Below, piece after piece: positions 49,931 through 58,894 of a stretch of 64,000 nt of DNA. The stretch spans positions 33,399 to 97,398 of the forward strand of contig DATDMG010000010.1 in the NCBI GenBank assembly GCA_036518955.1, in the 5' to 3' direction. The DNA comes from DATDMG01 sp036518955. GTDB taxonomy: Bacteria > Actinomycetota > Actinomycetes > Actinomycetales > Kineosporiaceae. A program made the position numbers and the translations under genes. Each line of letters starts with the position of its first letter. The stretch's first letter is position 1. The notes beneath the pieces are model-generated. The model made no database searches. It was not told where the DNA came from and saw nothing but the letters and a program-made list of their open reading frames with translations.

Positions 49931-50489
49931 CGGTGCTCCTCGGGTGGTGGAAGCGCTAGCGGTCATAGCGGTCTGGGTTGGACAAGTCCCGCCCCGGTCT
50001 GGATACCGCGAGGTGCGGGACGTTGACCCGGCGTTAACTCGGCGGGGTGCCGCGCGCGGGCTGGGCGCGCGGACCTGGTCGCGGACGGGTGTCCGGTCCG
50101 GCCGCTGGCACTCCTCTGGCCCGGCGTCGCGCTCCCCTCGAGGCGGCCGGTCGCTCCCGGCCGATCCGGCCGTCGGACCGTGCCTGCGCCGTCGGGTGGT
50201 GGCGGCCTGCCCGTGGAGCCGGTGCTGGCCCCTTCGCAGCGCAGCCGCATGGCAGCCGCTCGAGACGCTATGGCTTCAAGAGATGAAGGCAAGATGCCCG
50301 TGCTGGCGGCGAACTCTTGACAGAATCCCGTATCTAAGGCGCATTAAGGATCCCAAGGCACCCTTTAGATCACGATTAGATCACGATTGACTTTGAGAGT
50401 TGACGTCAATCTGACAGTTTCCCTACGGTCGCACCAGTCGTCAGCGGGGGCGGCGACTACCGACTGGACGACCTGTTCGGAGGGCTGCG
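49931..50489. other. Divergent intergenic region upstream of the sugar transporter
   Basis: No gene is supported. The left part is GC-rich. From about 50330 the sequence becomes AT-rich and holds the transporter's probable control region, with two operator-like elements listed separately. Confidence 0.5.
50366..50409. promoter_or_regulatory. Tandem 11-bp repeat and TTGACGTCAA palindrome
   Basis: TAGATCACGAT occurs twice head to tail (50366-50376 and 50377-50387). It is followed by a perfect 10-bp palindrome, TTGACGTCAA (50400-50409), about 80 bp before the transporter ATPase start. This layout is typical of a sugar-responsive operator next to a promoter. The ROK regulator encoded after the transporter is the first candidate to bind it. 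Confidence 0.6.
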
Positions 50490-52040
50490 ATGCGGCTGGC
50501 ATCACCTGTCATCCTCGAGATGCAAGGCATCGTCAAGGAGTTCCCCGGCGTCCGGGCGCTCGATGGGGTCACGATGGCGGTCCGCGCCGCGGAGATCCAC
50601 GCGATCTGCGGCGAGAACGGCGCCGGCAAGTCGACGCTGATGAAGGTTCTCTCCGGCGTCTACCCGTTCGGTTCCTACCAGGGAAGAGTCGTCTTCAATG
50701 GCAGGGTAGCGGTCTTCAGGGACGTCAAGGCCTCCGAGCGCGAGGGCATCGCCATCATCCACCAGGAGCTTGCGCTCATCCCTGAGCTGTCGGTCACGGA
50801 GAACATCTTCCTCGGGAACGAGATCGTCCGACGCGGCCTGATCGACTGGCACGAGGCCGATCGGCGCGCCCTCGATCTGCTCGCCCGGGTAGGGCTCGAC
50901 GTCAACCCCGCGACCGCGATCAAAGAGCTCGGCGTTGGCCAGCAGCAGCTCGTCGAGATTGCCAAGGCGCTCTCGAAGAACGTCAAACTACTCATCTTCG
51001 ACGAGCCGACCTCGGCGCTCAACGAGGACGACTCGGAGAACCTGCTCACCCTCATGAGGGGCCTCAAGAGCCGCGGGATCAGCTGCATCATGATCTCGCA
51101 CAAGCTCAACGAGATCGCCGAGGTCGCCGACGCCGTCACCGTCCTGCGGGACGGGCGGACCGTCGAGACGTACCCGGTCGAGGCCGGCCAGGTCGACGAG
51201 GACCGCATCATCCGCGCGATGGTCGGACGCTCGTTGGAGAACCGGTTCCCCGAGCGCGTCCCGCGGATCGGTGAGGTCATCTTCGAGGTTCGTCGCTGGC
51301 GCGTCGAGCACCCCGAGATCCCCGGCCGTCTCGTCTGCAAGGACTCGAGCTTCTTCGTCCGCAGTGGGGAGATCGTGGGATTCGCGGGCCTCATGGGCGC
51401 GGGCCGCACCGAGCTCGCCCGCTCACTGTTCGGTCGCAGTTACGGACGGTGGCAATCGGGGCGGATGCTGCTTCGGGGCAGGCCGATCGAGGCGCACACC
51501 GTGACCCAGGCGATCCGTTGCGGGCTGGCCTACGTACCTGAGGACCGCAAGACGCTGGGTCTGAACCTGCTCGACAGCATCAAACGCACCATCGTGTCGG
51601 CCAACCTCGCCTCGATCATCAGACGTGGGTTGCTCGACTTCCATCAGGAGCACCAGGTGGCCGAGCGGTACCGGTCCGCGCTGCGCATCAAGACCAAGGA
51701 CGTGGGCGCGGGCGTGACGACGCTTTCTGGAGGCAACCAGCAGAAAGTTGTGCTGGCGAAGTGGATGTTTCCCGATCCCGAGGTCCTGATCCTCGACGAG
51801 CCGACGCGGGGAATCGACGTCGGCGCCAAGTTCGAGATCTACAGACTGATCCAGGAGCTGGCTGACCAGGGGAAAGCGGTCGTGGTCATCTCCTCTGAAC
51901 TGCCCGAACTGCTCGGCATCTCCGACCGCATCTACACGATTTGCGAGGGCCGGATCACGGGTGTCCTCGATCGTGACGGCGCGAGCCAGGAGCGGCTCAT
52001 GCGCATGATGACCACCACCGGCACGCCGTCACGTCGTTGA
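50490..52040 (+). CDS. mmsA: Sugar ABC transporter ATP-binding protein (MmsA/GguA type)
   Basis: 516 residues with two ABC domains in tandem. The first has Walker A GENGAGKST, a signature region reading GVGQQQLVEIAKAL and Walker B LLIFDEPTSAL. The second keeps the signature TTLSGGNQQKVVLAKW and Walker B LILDEPTRGIDVG, while its Walker A region is degenerate (GLMGAGRTEL), as usual in the CUT2 sugar class. With the permease and the ChvE-like binding protein that follow, it matches the multiple-monosaccharide transporter. ATG 50490 is preceded by CGGAGGG. Codon use is less GC-biased than in neighbouring genes. Confidence 0.93.
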   Translation: MRLASPVILEMQGIVKEFPGVRALDGVTMAVRAAEIHAICGENGAGKSTLMKVLSGVYPFGSYQGRVVFNGRVAVFRDVKASEREGIAIIHQELALIPELSVTENIFLGNEIVRRGLIDWHEADRRALDLLARVGLDVNPATAIKELGVGQQQLVEIAKALSKNVKLLIFDEPTSALNEDDSENLLTLMRGLKSRGISCIMISHKLNEIAEVADAVTVLRDGRTVETYPVEAGQVDEDRIIRAMVGRSLENRFPERVPRIGEVIFEVRRWRVEHPEIPGRLVCKDSSFFVRSGEIVGFAGLMGAGRTELARSLFGRSYGRWQSGRMLLRGRPIEAHTVTQAIRCGLAYVPEDRKTLGLNLLDSIKRTIVSANLASIIRRGLLDFHQEHQVAERYRSALRIKTKDVGAGVTTLSGGNQQKVVLAKWMFPDPEVLILDEPTRGIDVGAKFEIYRLIQELADQGKAVVVISSELPELLGISDRIYTICEGRITGVLDRDGASQERLMRMMTTTGTPSRR

Positions 52041-52072
52041 ACAAGGCCCTCCGAACGAAGGAACGGAAGACG

Positions 52073-53419
52073 ATGAAGTCACTCAAGGACGTGCTCGGCG
52101 GGAGTCTCCGCGAGTTCACGATGGTGTTCGCGCTCGTCGCCCTGTTGCTCGCGTTCAATATCACGTCGGACGGGCGCATGCTCACGCCGTCCAACTTCCA
52201 GAACCTCTTGTCGGGGAACGCCTACGTTCTCATCCTGGCCATCGGGATGGTCATGGTCATCGTCATCGGGCAGATCGACCTGTCGGTGGGATCGGTGGCC
52301 GGGGTCGTGGGTATGTCGGTGGCCCTGAGCATAAAGTCCTGGGGCATTCCCTGGTGGCTCGGCGTGCTCGTCGGCATCGTCGTCGGGACGCTCATCGGTG
52401 CCTGGCAGGGGTTCTGGCTGTCGAAGGTGGGCATTCCCGGATTCATCACGACGCTGGCCGGCCAGATGATCTTCCGGGGCGCGGTGATCTGGATGAGCGG
52501 GTCCATCTCCCAGTCGGTACCGAACGACCTTGTCTACTTCGGCGCGGGCTACCTGCCGGAGTGGGGTCCGGCGTGGACGCAGCTGAACAACTCCACGCTC
52601 CTGCTGGGCCTGCTGGCGATCGCCTGGTACGTCTGGTCCCAGCTGCGCCGGCACGCCCGTCTCCGCGAGCACAGCGACCCGGCGCCGCCGTGGTTGCCCA
52701 TGGTCGTGCGCGTCGTCCTGGTCAGCGCGGTCGTCGCCTACATGACCTGGCTGTTCGGCCACGGGCGCCCCGGTACCTCGTTCCCGGTCCCCGGTCTCAT
52801 CCTGGCCATACTGGTGATCTTCTATCACGTGCTGACCCAACGCACGACCTTCGGACGGGCGATCTACGCCGTGGGCGGCAACCGGGCGGCCGCGGCGTTG
52901 TCCGGCGTCAACACGGCCCGCACGTACTTCCTGGTGATGCTCAACATGTCGGTACTGTCCGCGCTCGCCGGCATCATGTTCGTCGGCCGAGCGACATCCG
53001 CGGGGCCCTCCGACGGTACGAACTGGGAGCTCGACGCGATCGCCGCGGTGTTCATCGGCGGCGCGGCGGTTTCCGGCGGTATCGGGACGGTCGTGGGGTC
53101 GATCGTCGGGGGGCTCGTCATGGCGGTGCTCAACTCGGGCCTGTCGCTGATGGGCGTGGGCGCCGATCGGACCCAAGTGATCAAGGGGTTGGTGCTCGTG
53201 GCCGCCGTCGCCCTCGACGTCTACAACAAGCAGCAGGGTCGCCCCTCCCTGACCGGTCTGCTCTTCGCCCGCAAGCCTGTCGCTGCCCCCGGTGCAGCCG
53301 CGGAGCCGGACGTCGCCGCGGCGATGTCCGGCGCTCGCGACGACGGCGCGGTCGACGTCGGAGACACCTCGTCGGTGACGGCGAGGCGAGGCTGGCCCGA
53401 GACCACCCGGCCGAGCTGA
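52073..53419 (+). CDS. mmsB: Sugar ABC transporter permease (MmsB/GguB type)
   Basis: 448 residues with about ten or eleven membrane helices. It carries the CUT2 permease wording GQIDLSVGSVAGVVGM near the N-terminus, TTFGRAIYAVGGN and the late EAA-like loop region with FIGGAAVSGGIGTVVGS. The long loop with charged residues near the middle is normal for the GguB group. The C-terminal 60 residues are hydrophilic. ATG 52073 with GGAACGGAAG is preferred to a TTG at 52037 that overlaps the ATPase stop. Confidence 0.92.
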   Translation: MKSLKDVLGGSLREFTMVFALVALLLAFNITSDGRMLTPSNFQNLLSGNAYVLILAIGMVMVIVIGQIDLSVGSVAGVVGMSVALSIKSWGIPWWLGVLVGIVVGTLIGAWQGFWLSKVGIPGFITTLAGQMIFRGAVIWMSGSISQSVPNDLVYFGAGYLPEWGPAWTQLNNSTLLLGLLAIAWYVWSQLRRHARLREHSDPAPPWLPMVVRVVLVSAVVAYMTWLFGHGRPGTSFPVPGLILAILVIFYHVLTQRTTFGRAIYAVGGNRAAAALSGVNTARTYFLVMLNMSVLSALAGIMFVGRATSAGPSDGTNWELDAIAAVFIGGAAVSGGIGTVVGSIVGGLVMAVLNSGLSLMGVGADRTQVIKGLVLVAAVALDVYNKQQGRPSLTGLLFARKPVAAPGAAAEPDVAAAMSGARDDGAVDVGDTSSVTARRGWPETTRPS

Positions 53420-53596
53420 TCGTTCGCGACAACCACGACGACAACCAAGCAAGGCCGGCACCGGCTCATCGCCGATCCGGAGCTCCAGCCCCCGGTGGCC
53501 GCCGGGACGAGCACTCGCAGGCACACCTCCACCGGTCGCGTTGCGCCGGTGACGGCTTGCGCCCGGATCCGGGCGCACCGACGAAGGGAAACGCAG

Positions 53597-54688
53597 ATGA
53601 ACATGAGGCCACTCGGCCTGATCGCGCTCGCGACGTCCGCGGCGCTGGCGCTCGGTGCCTGTTCGGGTGGCGGCCGCGGGGCCGCCGCGCCGTCGAGCGG
53701 TTCGGCCGGTGGCTTTGCCGCCGGGGCCACCGTCGGAGTGGCGCTGCCGTGGCTGGGCACCCAGAACTGGAAGGAAGCCCAGGACCTGTTCAAGTTCCAG
53801 CTGGAAGCCGCGGGTTTCAAACCGATCATCCAGGCTGCCGACAACAAGGTGCCCCAGCAACAGCAGCAGATCGAGTCGATGATCGAGCAGGGGGCGAAGG
53901 TCGTCGTGGCCGCACCGATCGACGGTACCCAGCTGGGATCCGTCCTGGGGAAGGCCAAGGCCGCGGGCGTCCCCGTCATCGGCTACGACCGTCTGATCCA
54001 GAACACCGACGCAGTCGACGGCCTCGTCCAGTTCGGCTCGGTGCGTACCGGTGAGCTTCAGGGCCAGTCCCTGCTCAGCGGTCTGAAGGCGAAGAAGGGC
54101 GCGGGCCCGTACAACATCGAGCTGTTCGGTGGTGGCCCCGCCGACCCCAACGCCCCGAGCTTCTTCAAGGGTGCCATGTCCGTCCTTCAACCAAAGATCG
54201 ACGACGGGACGCTGGTCGTCGTGTCCGGCCAGAAGCAGTTCACCCAGGTCGCCACGCCCGATTGGGACAACGCCAAGGCCCAGGCCCGCATGGACTCGCT
54301 GCTTTCCGGCTTCTACAACGGCAAGAAGATCGACGGTGTCCTGTCGCCCAATGACGGGATCGCGCGGGCCATCCTCACCTCCGCGAAACAGGCCGGCCAA
54401 GCGGTCCCGGTCGTCACCGGTCTGGACGCCGAGAACGAATCGGTGAAGATGGTATGGGAGGGAACTCAATGGTCGACCACCGCCAAGCCGACCGACAAGT
54501 TGGTCGCCAAGACCGTTGAGATCATCAAGTCGCTGCAGGCGGGCAAGGGCTTGCCGAGCACGCCGGTGAGGACGAACAACGGTAAGATCGAGGTTCCGAT
54601 CTACCAGCTCGACCCGATCATCGTGACGAAGGACAACGCCAAGCAGGTCTTCGCCAACGACCCGACGCGCCTGGCGTTGCTGAAGTGA
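53597..54688 (+). CDS. chvE: ChvE-like periplasmic-type sugar-binding lipoprotein
   Basis: 363 residues. Signal peptide with lipobox ALGAC (Cys22), then a Gly/Ser linker and a type I periplasmic-binding-protein fold: VGVALPWLGTQNWKEAQDLF, QQQQIESMIEQGAKVVVAAP, PVIGYDRLIQ and VLSPNDGIARAI. These are the conserved segments of the ChvE/xylose-binding group, so the substrate is probably an aldose such as xylose, arabinose, galactose or glucose. It is anchored to the outer face of the membrane and delivers sugar to MmsA/MmsB. ATG 53597 follows GAAGGGA. A strong terminator 37 bp later ends the operon. Confidence 0.93.
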   Translation: MNMRPLGLIALATSAALALGACSGGGRGAAAPSSGSAGGFAAGATVGVALPWLGTQNWKEAQDLFKFQLEAAGFKPIIQAADNKVPQQQQQIESMIEQGAKVVVAAPIDGTQLGSVLGKAKAAGVPVIGYDRLIQNTDAVDGLVQFGSVRTGELQGQSLLSGLKAKKGAGPYNIELFGGGPADPNAPSFFKGAMSVLQPKIDDGTLVVVSGQKQFTQVATPDWDNAKAQARMDSLLSGFYNGKKIDGVLSPNDGIARAILTSAKQAGQAVPVVTGLDAENESVKMVWEGTQWSTTAKPTDKLVAKTVEIIKSLQAGKGLPSTPVRTNNGKIEVPIYQLDPIIVTKDNAKQVFANDPTRLALLK

Positions 54689-54725
54689 CCGTCCCGGTGA
54701 CCGCGTAAGGCCCGACGAGTACTGT

Positions 54726-54760
54726 GCCCATGCCCCCACCGCGACGGCGGGGGCATGGGC
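54726..54760 (+). terminator. Perfect 12-bp stem terminator after the sugar transporter
   Basis: GCCCATGCCCCC (54726-54737) pairs without mismatch with GGGGGCATGGGC (54749-54760) around an 11-nt loop. No T-run follows, as is frequent in this GC class. It separates the transporter operon from the ROK regulator. Confidence 0.8.
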
Positions 54761-54808
54761 AGCCGTCGGCGGCGGACAGGCCGCCCATCGAGGTGAGGAG
54801 GCCGAGCG

Positions 54809-56053
54809 GTGGCTGGGTCGCAGACCTCCCTGCGCGAGGCCAATCGGGCGCTGGTGATCGACACCGTGCGCCGGTTCGGGGGACTGACCCAGGTCGAGCT
54901 GGCAACCGCAACTGGCCTGTCCGCCGCGACCGTCTCGACCATCGTCAGGGAGCTCCTCGCCGCCGAGGTCGTCCAGACGCGAGCTGCCGTGCGCTCAGGG
55001 CGTCGCGCGGTCATGGTGACCATGAACCGGCGGGTCGGGCTCGCGGTCGGGGTGCAGGTGGGCCTGCGCAGCCTCGAGATCGTGCTCGCCGACGCCGCAC
55101 ACGAGGTCCTCGCGCGGCAGACCCTGCCGCTGCCGTTCGAACACCGCGCCGACACCACCCTCGACCAGGTGGCCCTGCTCGTCGTCGAGTTGCTCCAGCG
55201 GGTGGGTGCGGAGATCGACAACCTGGTCGGCATCGGCATCGGCGTCCCCGCCCCGGTCGACCCGTCGACCGGGATCGTCTCCCTGCCAGGGGTGATGCGC
55301 GGCTGGGACGACGTGCCGATCGCCCACATGATCTCCAAACGCCTGGGCCGACCGGTCTTCGTCGACAACGATGCAAATCTCGGAGCCCTGGCGGAGTCGA
55401 CTCTCGGAGCCGGGCGGCCGTACCGAGACTTCGCATACGTCCGGGTATCGCACGGTATCGGCGCGGGCATCGTCATCGGCGGGTCCGTGTACCGCGGCTT
55501 CTCCGGGACGGCCGGCGAGATCGGCCATTCCCAGGTCGCGGTGAACGGCAAGATCTGCCTGTGCGGCAGCCGTGGCTGCCTCGACACCGTGGTCGGCAGC
55601 CGGACACTGGTCTCGGCTCTGTCGGTCAGCCACGGTCTCTTGACTCTGCGTGACATCGTGAAGGGTGTGCACGACGGAGACCCCGGATGCACCCGCGTCG
55701 TCGAGGACGCCGGGGCGGTGATCGGCACTGCAGTGGCAACGATGACACTGACGATCAACCCTGAGTGCGTCATCGTCGGCGGCGAGCTCGCGGAGACTCA
55801 TGAGGTGCTCATCCGGCCCATCCGCGAAGCGATCCGGCAGCGAGTCATGTCCACGCGCATCACCCCGATAGAGGTGGTGCCCGCCGAACTCGGGCCGGCC
55901 GCCGAGGCCACGGGCGCGCTCGCGCTCGCACTCGCGCTCGCCGAAACGGACGCCGCGCCACGGGGCGCCGGGCGGGAACCCCGGGCCACCCCGGGCGAAG
56001 ACGGCGGACCCTCGCCGCCACCACCGACCCGGGGCCACCGGCCCCGGCCGTGA
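54809..56053 (+). CDS. ROK-family transcriptional regulator
   Basis: 414 residues. The N-terminal winged helix (about 8-65: LREANRALVIDTVRRFGGL, QVELATATGLSAATVSTIV) is followed by a ROK sugar-kinase-like domain with VGIGIGVPAPVDPSTG, VFVDNDANLGALAE, AGEIGHSQV and the zinc motif CLCGSRGCLD. ROK regulators of this shape (XylR/NagC class) bind sugars and control nearby transporters, so it probably controls mmsA-mmsB-chvE. GTG 54809 has GAGGTGAGGAGG. The Pro/Arg/Gly-rich last 45 residues look disordered. Confidence 0.92.
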   Translation: MAGSQTSLREANRALVIDTVRRFGGLTQVELATATGLSAATVSTIVRELLAAEVVQTRAAVRSGRRAVMVTMNRRVGLAVGVQVGLRSLEIVLADAAHEVLARQTLPLPFEHRADTTLDQVALLVVELLQRVGAEIDNLVGIGIGVPAPVDPSTGIVSLPGVMRGWDDVPIAHMISKRLGRPVFVDNDANLGALAESTLGAGRPYRDFAYVRVSHGIGAGIVIGGSVYRGFSGTAGEIGHSQVAVNGKICLCGSRGCLDTVVGSRTLVSALSVSHGLLTLRDIVKGVHDGDPGCTRVVEDAGAVIGTAVATMTLTINPECVIVGGELAETHEVLIRPIREAIRQRVMSTRITPIEVVPAELGPAAEATGALALALALAETDAAPRGAGREPRATPGEDGGPSPPPPTRGHRPRP

Positions 56054-56102
56054 CCATCACCAGGTCCGACGATGCACACGATCGGCGCGAAGGGGCGTAC
56101 GG

Positions 56103-56870
56103 GTGGCCAGAATTGAGGACCGGGGTCGGGTCCCGCTGATCCGCCTCCGGCACGTGACCAAGACCTTCGGGGCCGTGGAAGCCCTGGTCGGTTTCGACCT
56201 GCAGGTGCATCCCCACCAGGTGGTGGCGCTGGTCGGCGACAACGGTGCGGGCAAGTCCACGGTGGCCAAAATCATCTCCGGCGTGCTGCAGCCGGACACC
56301 GGGCTGCTCGAGCTCAACGGGACGCCGACGCAGATCCCCGGCCCGTCGGCCGCGCTGTCCGCGGGCATCGCCGCCGTCTTCCAGGACCTCGCGCTCTGCG
56401 ACAACCTCGACGTGACCGCCAACATCTTCCTCGGCCGGGCTCTGCACCGGCACGGCCTGCTCGACGAGGACGCGATGGAGCAGGCGGCCCGCCGGACACT
56501 CGCCATGCTCAACAGCGACATCCCCTCGGTGCGCACCCCGGTACGGGCCCTGTCGGCCGGTCAGCGGCAGTCCGTCGCGATCGCCCGCGCGCTGATCAGC
56601 AACCCGCGCGTCATCGTGCTGGACGAACCCACCGCCGCCCTGTCCGTCGTCCAGACCGCAGAGGTTCTGTCGCACATCGAACGGCTGCGCGACGTCGGGC
56701 TCGGGGTCATCTTCATCAGTCACAACATGAACGACGTCCGTGCCGTCGCCGACCGCATCGAGGTGATGCGCCACGGACGCAACAACGGGTCGTTCGAGGC
56801 GGCGACCGCAAGCTACGAGACGGTCCTCGCCGCGATCACTGGCGCGGTCCGCCTGCAGCACGCCGTCTGA
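56103..56870 (+). CDS. Single-domain sugar ABC ATPase (FrcA-like)
   Basis: 255 residues with one complete ABC domain: Walker A GDNGAGKST, signature ALSAGQRQSVAIARAL (LSAGQ instead of LSGGQ) and Walker B VIVLDEPTAAL. FISHNMNDVRAVADRI near the end is characteristic of the FrcA/fructose-ribose class, whose ATPases have one ABC domain. No permease or binding protein is adjacent. It may work with the MmsB permease encoded upstream, serve a distant transporter, or be a leftover. GTG 56103 is in a weak context. Confidence 0.9.
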   Translation: MARIEDRGRVPLIRLRHVTKTFGAVEALVGFDLQVHPHQVVALVGDNGAGKSTVAKIISGVLQPDTGLLELNGTPTQIPGPSAALSAGIAAVFQDLALCDNLDVTANIFLGRALHRHGLLDEDAMEQAARRTLAMLNSDIPSVRTPVRALSAGQRQSVAIARALISNPRVIVLDEPTAALSVVQTAEVLSHIERLRDVGLGVIFISHNMNDVRAVADRIEVMRHGRNNGSFEAATASYETVLAAITGAVRLQHAV

Positions 56871-56993
56871 GCCGGGGACGCGCGGGTCGGGACGCGCGGG
56901 TCGGGGCACCCGCTGCCGGGATGACGACCTGACGGAAGCAGGACATCCCAGGCCCATGGCCCGGTCGGGGTCGAAGGCGCCAGCATCGTCGGC

Positions 56994-57191
56994 ATGGAGA
57001 CACGCCAGATCCGTCGGAACGACCACCTGATCCCCAGGGCCGCCGCGGCGGTCCCCGCCGAGGGGGTCACGACCGGGTCACCGGAAGACGGGATCCGCCC
57101 GGAGTTCTCCCGGTGGCTGCGTGCCCGCCTCGTCGCCGAGGCGGCCGCCCGGATCGCGGCGAGGACCGACCGGACGCTCGAGGCGTCGTGA
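56994..57191 (+). CDS. Small hypothetical protein
   Basis: A 65-residue frame starting at ATG 56994, rich in Arg and Ala, with a helical second half (EFSRWLRARLVAEAAARIAAR). It has no ribosome site of note, no signal peptide and no motif. It could be a chance frame in the gap between the ABC ATPase and sortase genes. Confidence 0.25.
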   Translation: METRQIRRNDHLIPRAAAAVPAEGVTTGSPEDGIRPEFSRWLRARLVAEAAARIAARTDRTLEAS

Positions 57192-57311
57192 CGAAGGTTC
57201 AGGCTGATGACCCTGGCCGGCTTGACGTCGTCGATGGGCAGTGGACCGTTCTGCCAGACGCCTGTCGGTGACTGGCAGGGGATCGATCCTGGACGGACGG
57301 TCGAGGCGGAG

Positions 57312-57980
57312 TCAGCCATCGGGGCGCGCGACGACGACGAGGTTGCTGTCGTAGTGGCCGGTGCGAGCGTCGAAGTGGCCGGCGCAAGTGATCAACACGA
57401 GCCGCGGCGGCCCGCTGCGTGCGAAGAGTGCGTCGGGCAGGTCGGCCTTGGCGTAGGTGCGGCGTGAGTCGACGCTGTAGCGGTGCACGTCACCCGCGGC
57501 GTCCGCGATCATCATGGGGTCACCCGGTAGCACCCGCGTCAGTGCGGTCAGGACCCCGATCCCCCTGGAGGCCGAGTCCAGGTGAGCCGCCAGCACCGCG
57601 CTGCCGGACGAGTCGCCGGGCGCCGCGCCGGCGGCCCACCAGCCCACGACGTGCGGGTCGTCCGGCAGATCGAGTGAACCCGACTGCAGGCCGATCGGGA
57701 CGACGTGGGCCCGAACCCTCTGCGTCGGCAGGTCCAGCAGGCGTGGTGATGCCGCGACCGTCCACGGGAGGGATGCCGGTAGGGCGGACGCCGTCCCGCT
57801 CGGCGAGGACGACGGGCCGGGCGGCGCCGGTGAGACGGGGACCGCGGGCTCGCTCCCGAGGTCGGGCACCTGGACCCGTGGCTGCTGGAGGGGGCCCAGG
57901 GCCAGGCCAGCACCGAGACAGGCGAGGCCGGCGACAGCCAGCCCGATCGTCGGTCCCGGGCCCGTAGGCCGACGTGCCAC
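57312..57980 (-). CDS. Class F sortase
   Basis: 222 residues. An N-terminal membrane anchor (about 10-32) and a Pro/Ser-rich linker precede the sortase barrel. The catalytic His is in LAAHLDSA and the catalytic Cys in LITCAGHFD; HYDSNLVVVARP at the C-terminus is the class F ending. No clear catalytic Arg segment apart from those residues can be fixed by eye. Class F enzymes are found in actinobacteria and attach or process a few surface proteins. It lies 38 bp after the DUF4142 gene, which would be its first candidate partner. Start is GTG 57980. Confidence 0.88.
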   Translation of the reverse strand: MARRPTGPGPTIGLAVAGLACLGAGLALGPLQQPRVQVPDLGSEPAVPVSPAPPGPSSSPSGTASALPASLPWTVAASPRLLDLPTQRVRAHVVPIGLQSGSLDLPDDPHVVGWWAAGAAPGDSSGSAVLAAHLDSASRGIGVLTALTRVLPGDPMMIADAAGDVHRYSVDSRRTYAKADLPDALFARSGPPRLVLITCAGHFDARTGHYDSNLVVVARPDG

Positions 57981-58018
57981 GGTGGGGGATCCCGGGTGAT
58001 CGGGCTGACCGGGGGCGA

Positions 58019-58699
58019 TCAGGCGACTGCCCCGCGGCGCCGGCGGATCACTCCCAGCACGCCGGCGGCGAGGATGAGCAGGGCACCGACAGTACTGAGC
58101 AGGACGGGCGCCGAGGAGGCGGTGGCCGCCTGGCCGCCGGTCCCGCCTTTCACGGAACGTACTGAGCCAGCTGCGTTCTGCAGTTCGATGAGGTGTTTCT
58201 GCACGACCGGCGTCGTCGCGCGTGCCAAGGCGAGGACGCTCGGTGCGGTGCCGGTCGACAGCTCCTGCTGCGTCGCGACCAGGGTCGCACGATGCGCGAC
58301 GGTCTGAGCGGCGAGCCAGGCGCTGTCGTAGGCGGAGCCGGGGTGCGACTCCACCACCGCCAGTTCCTCGCGCTGTGCCGGGCTGGGAGCGCTCGGCAGC
58401 GTGACGGCGAGCTGCTGCGCCACTGCGGTGAGCTGACTGTCCAGGCGGCTGTGGTCGGTGATGAACATCTGCCCGATACGCCGTACCTCACCGGACGGCG
58501 ACCGCTGCAGAGCGCTCCGGCCAGCAGCGATCTCCGCGAGGTTTCCTTGGTGAGCGGCGATCATCCAGGTGCGGTCCGCCGAGTCGGGCGTCGCCGCAGC
58601 CGAGGCGGACGCAGCGGGGGCCAAGCCGGCAAGGCCGGAGACCGCAAGGGTGAGCAGGGTGGTTGCGAGTGTGAGCCGGGCCAGGCGGGCACGGGGCAT
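58019..58699 (-). CDS. DUF4142 (ferritin-like) surface protein with C-terminal membrane anchor
   Basis: 226 residues. Signal peptide with cleavage near ASASAAA (about 35), then a DUF4142 four-helix domain: DRTWMIAAHQGNLAEIAAG, RIGQMFITDHSRLDSQL and LIELQNAAG. A Gly/Ala/Ser linker leads to a C-terminal hydrophobic helix (about 200-219) and a basic tail (RRRRG). This is the architecture of a sorted surface protein, but no LPxTG is present; the nearest candidate is the segment GGTGGQAAT. It may be a plain membrane-anchored protein. ATG 58699 has GAGGAG. It is cotranscribed with the sortase gene. Confidence 0.85.
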   Translation of the reverse strand: MPRARLARLTLATTLLTLAVSGLAGLAPAASASAAATPDSADRTWMIAAHQGNLAEIAAGRSALQRSPSGEVRRIGQMFITDHSRLDSQLTAVAQQLAVTLPSAPSPAQREELAVVESHPGSAYDSAWLAAQTVAHRATLVATQQELSTGTAPSVLALARATTPVVQKHLIELQNAAGSVRSVKGGTGGQAATASSAPVLLSTVGALLILAAGVLGVIRRRRGAVA

Positions 58700-58894
58700 G
58701 GGGTCTCCTCGGTGCGGCCAGGTGGGCCGTGATGGGCGGAGCTGGTCGGAACACCCCCGGGGTGGTGGCCTCGGTGTCGGCGAGGCAATCGATCATTACC
58801 CACAGATGGACGCCCTATGCGAGGGATGTCACTATCCGCACCGCTGATGTGGGTCCTGGAGCCGGGGCAGCGCCGAGGTACTGCCCGCGGTCGT

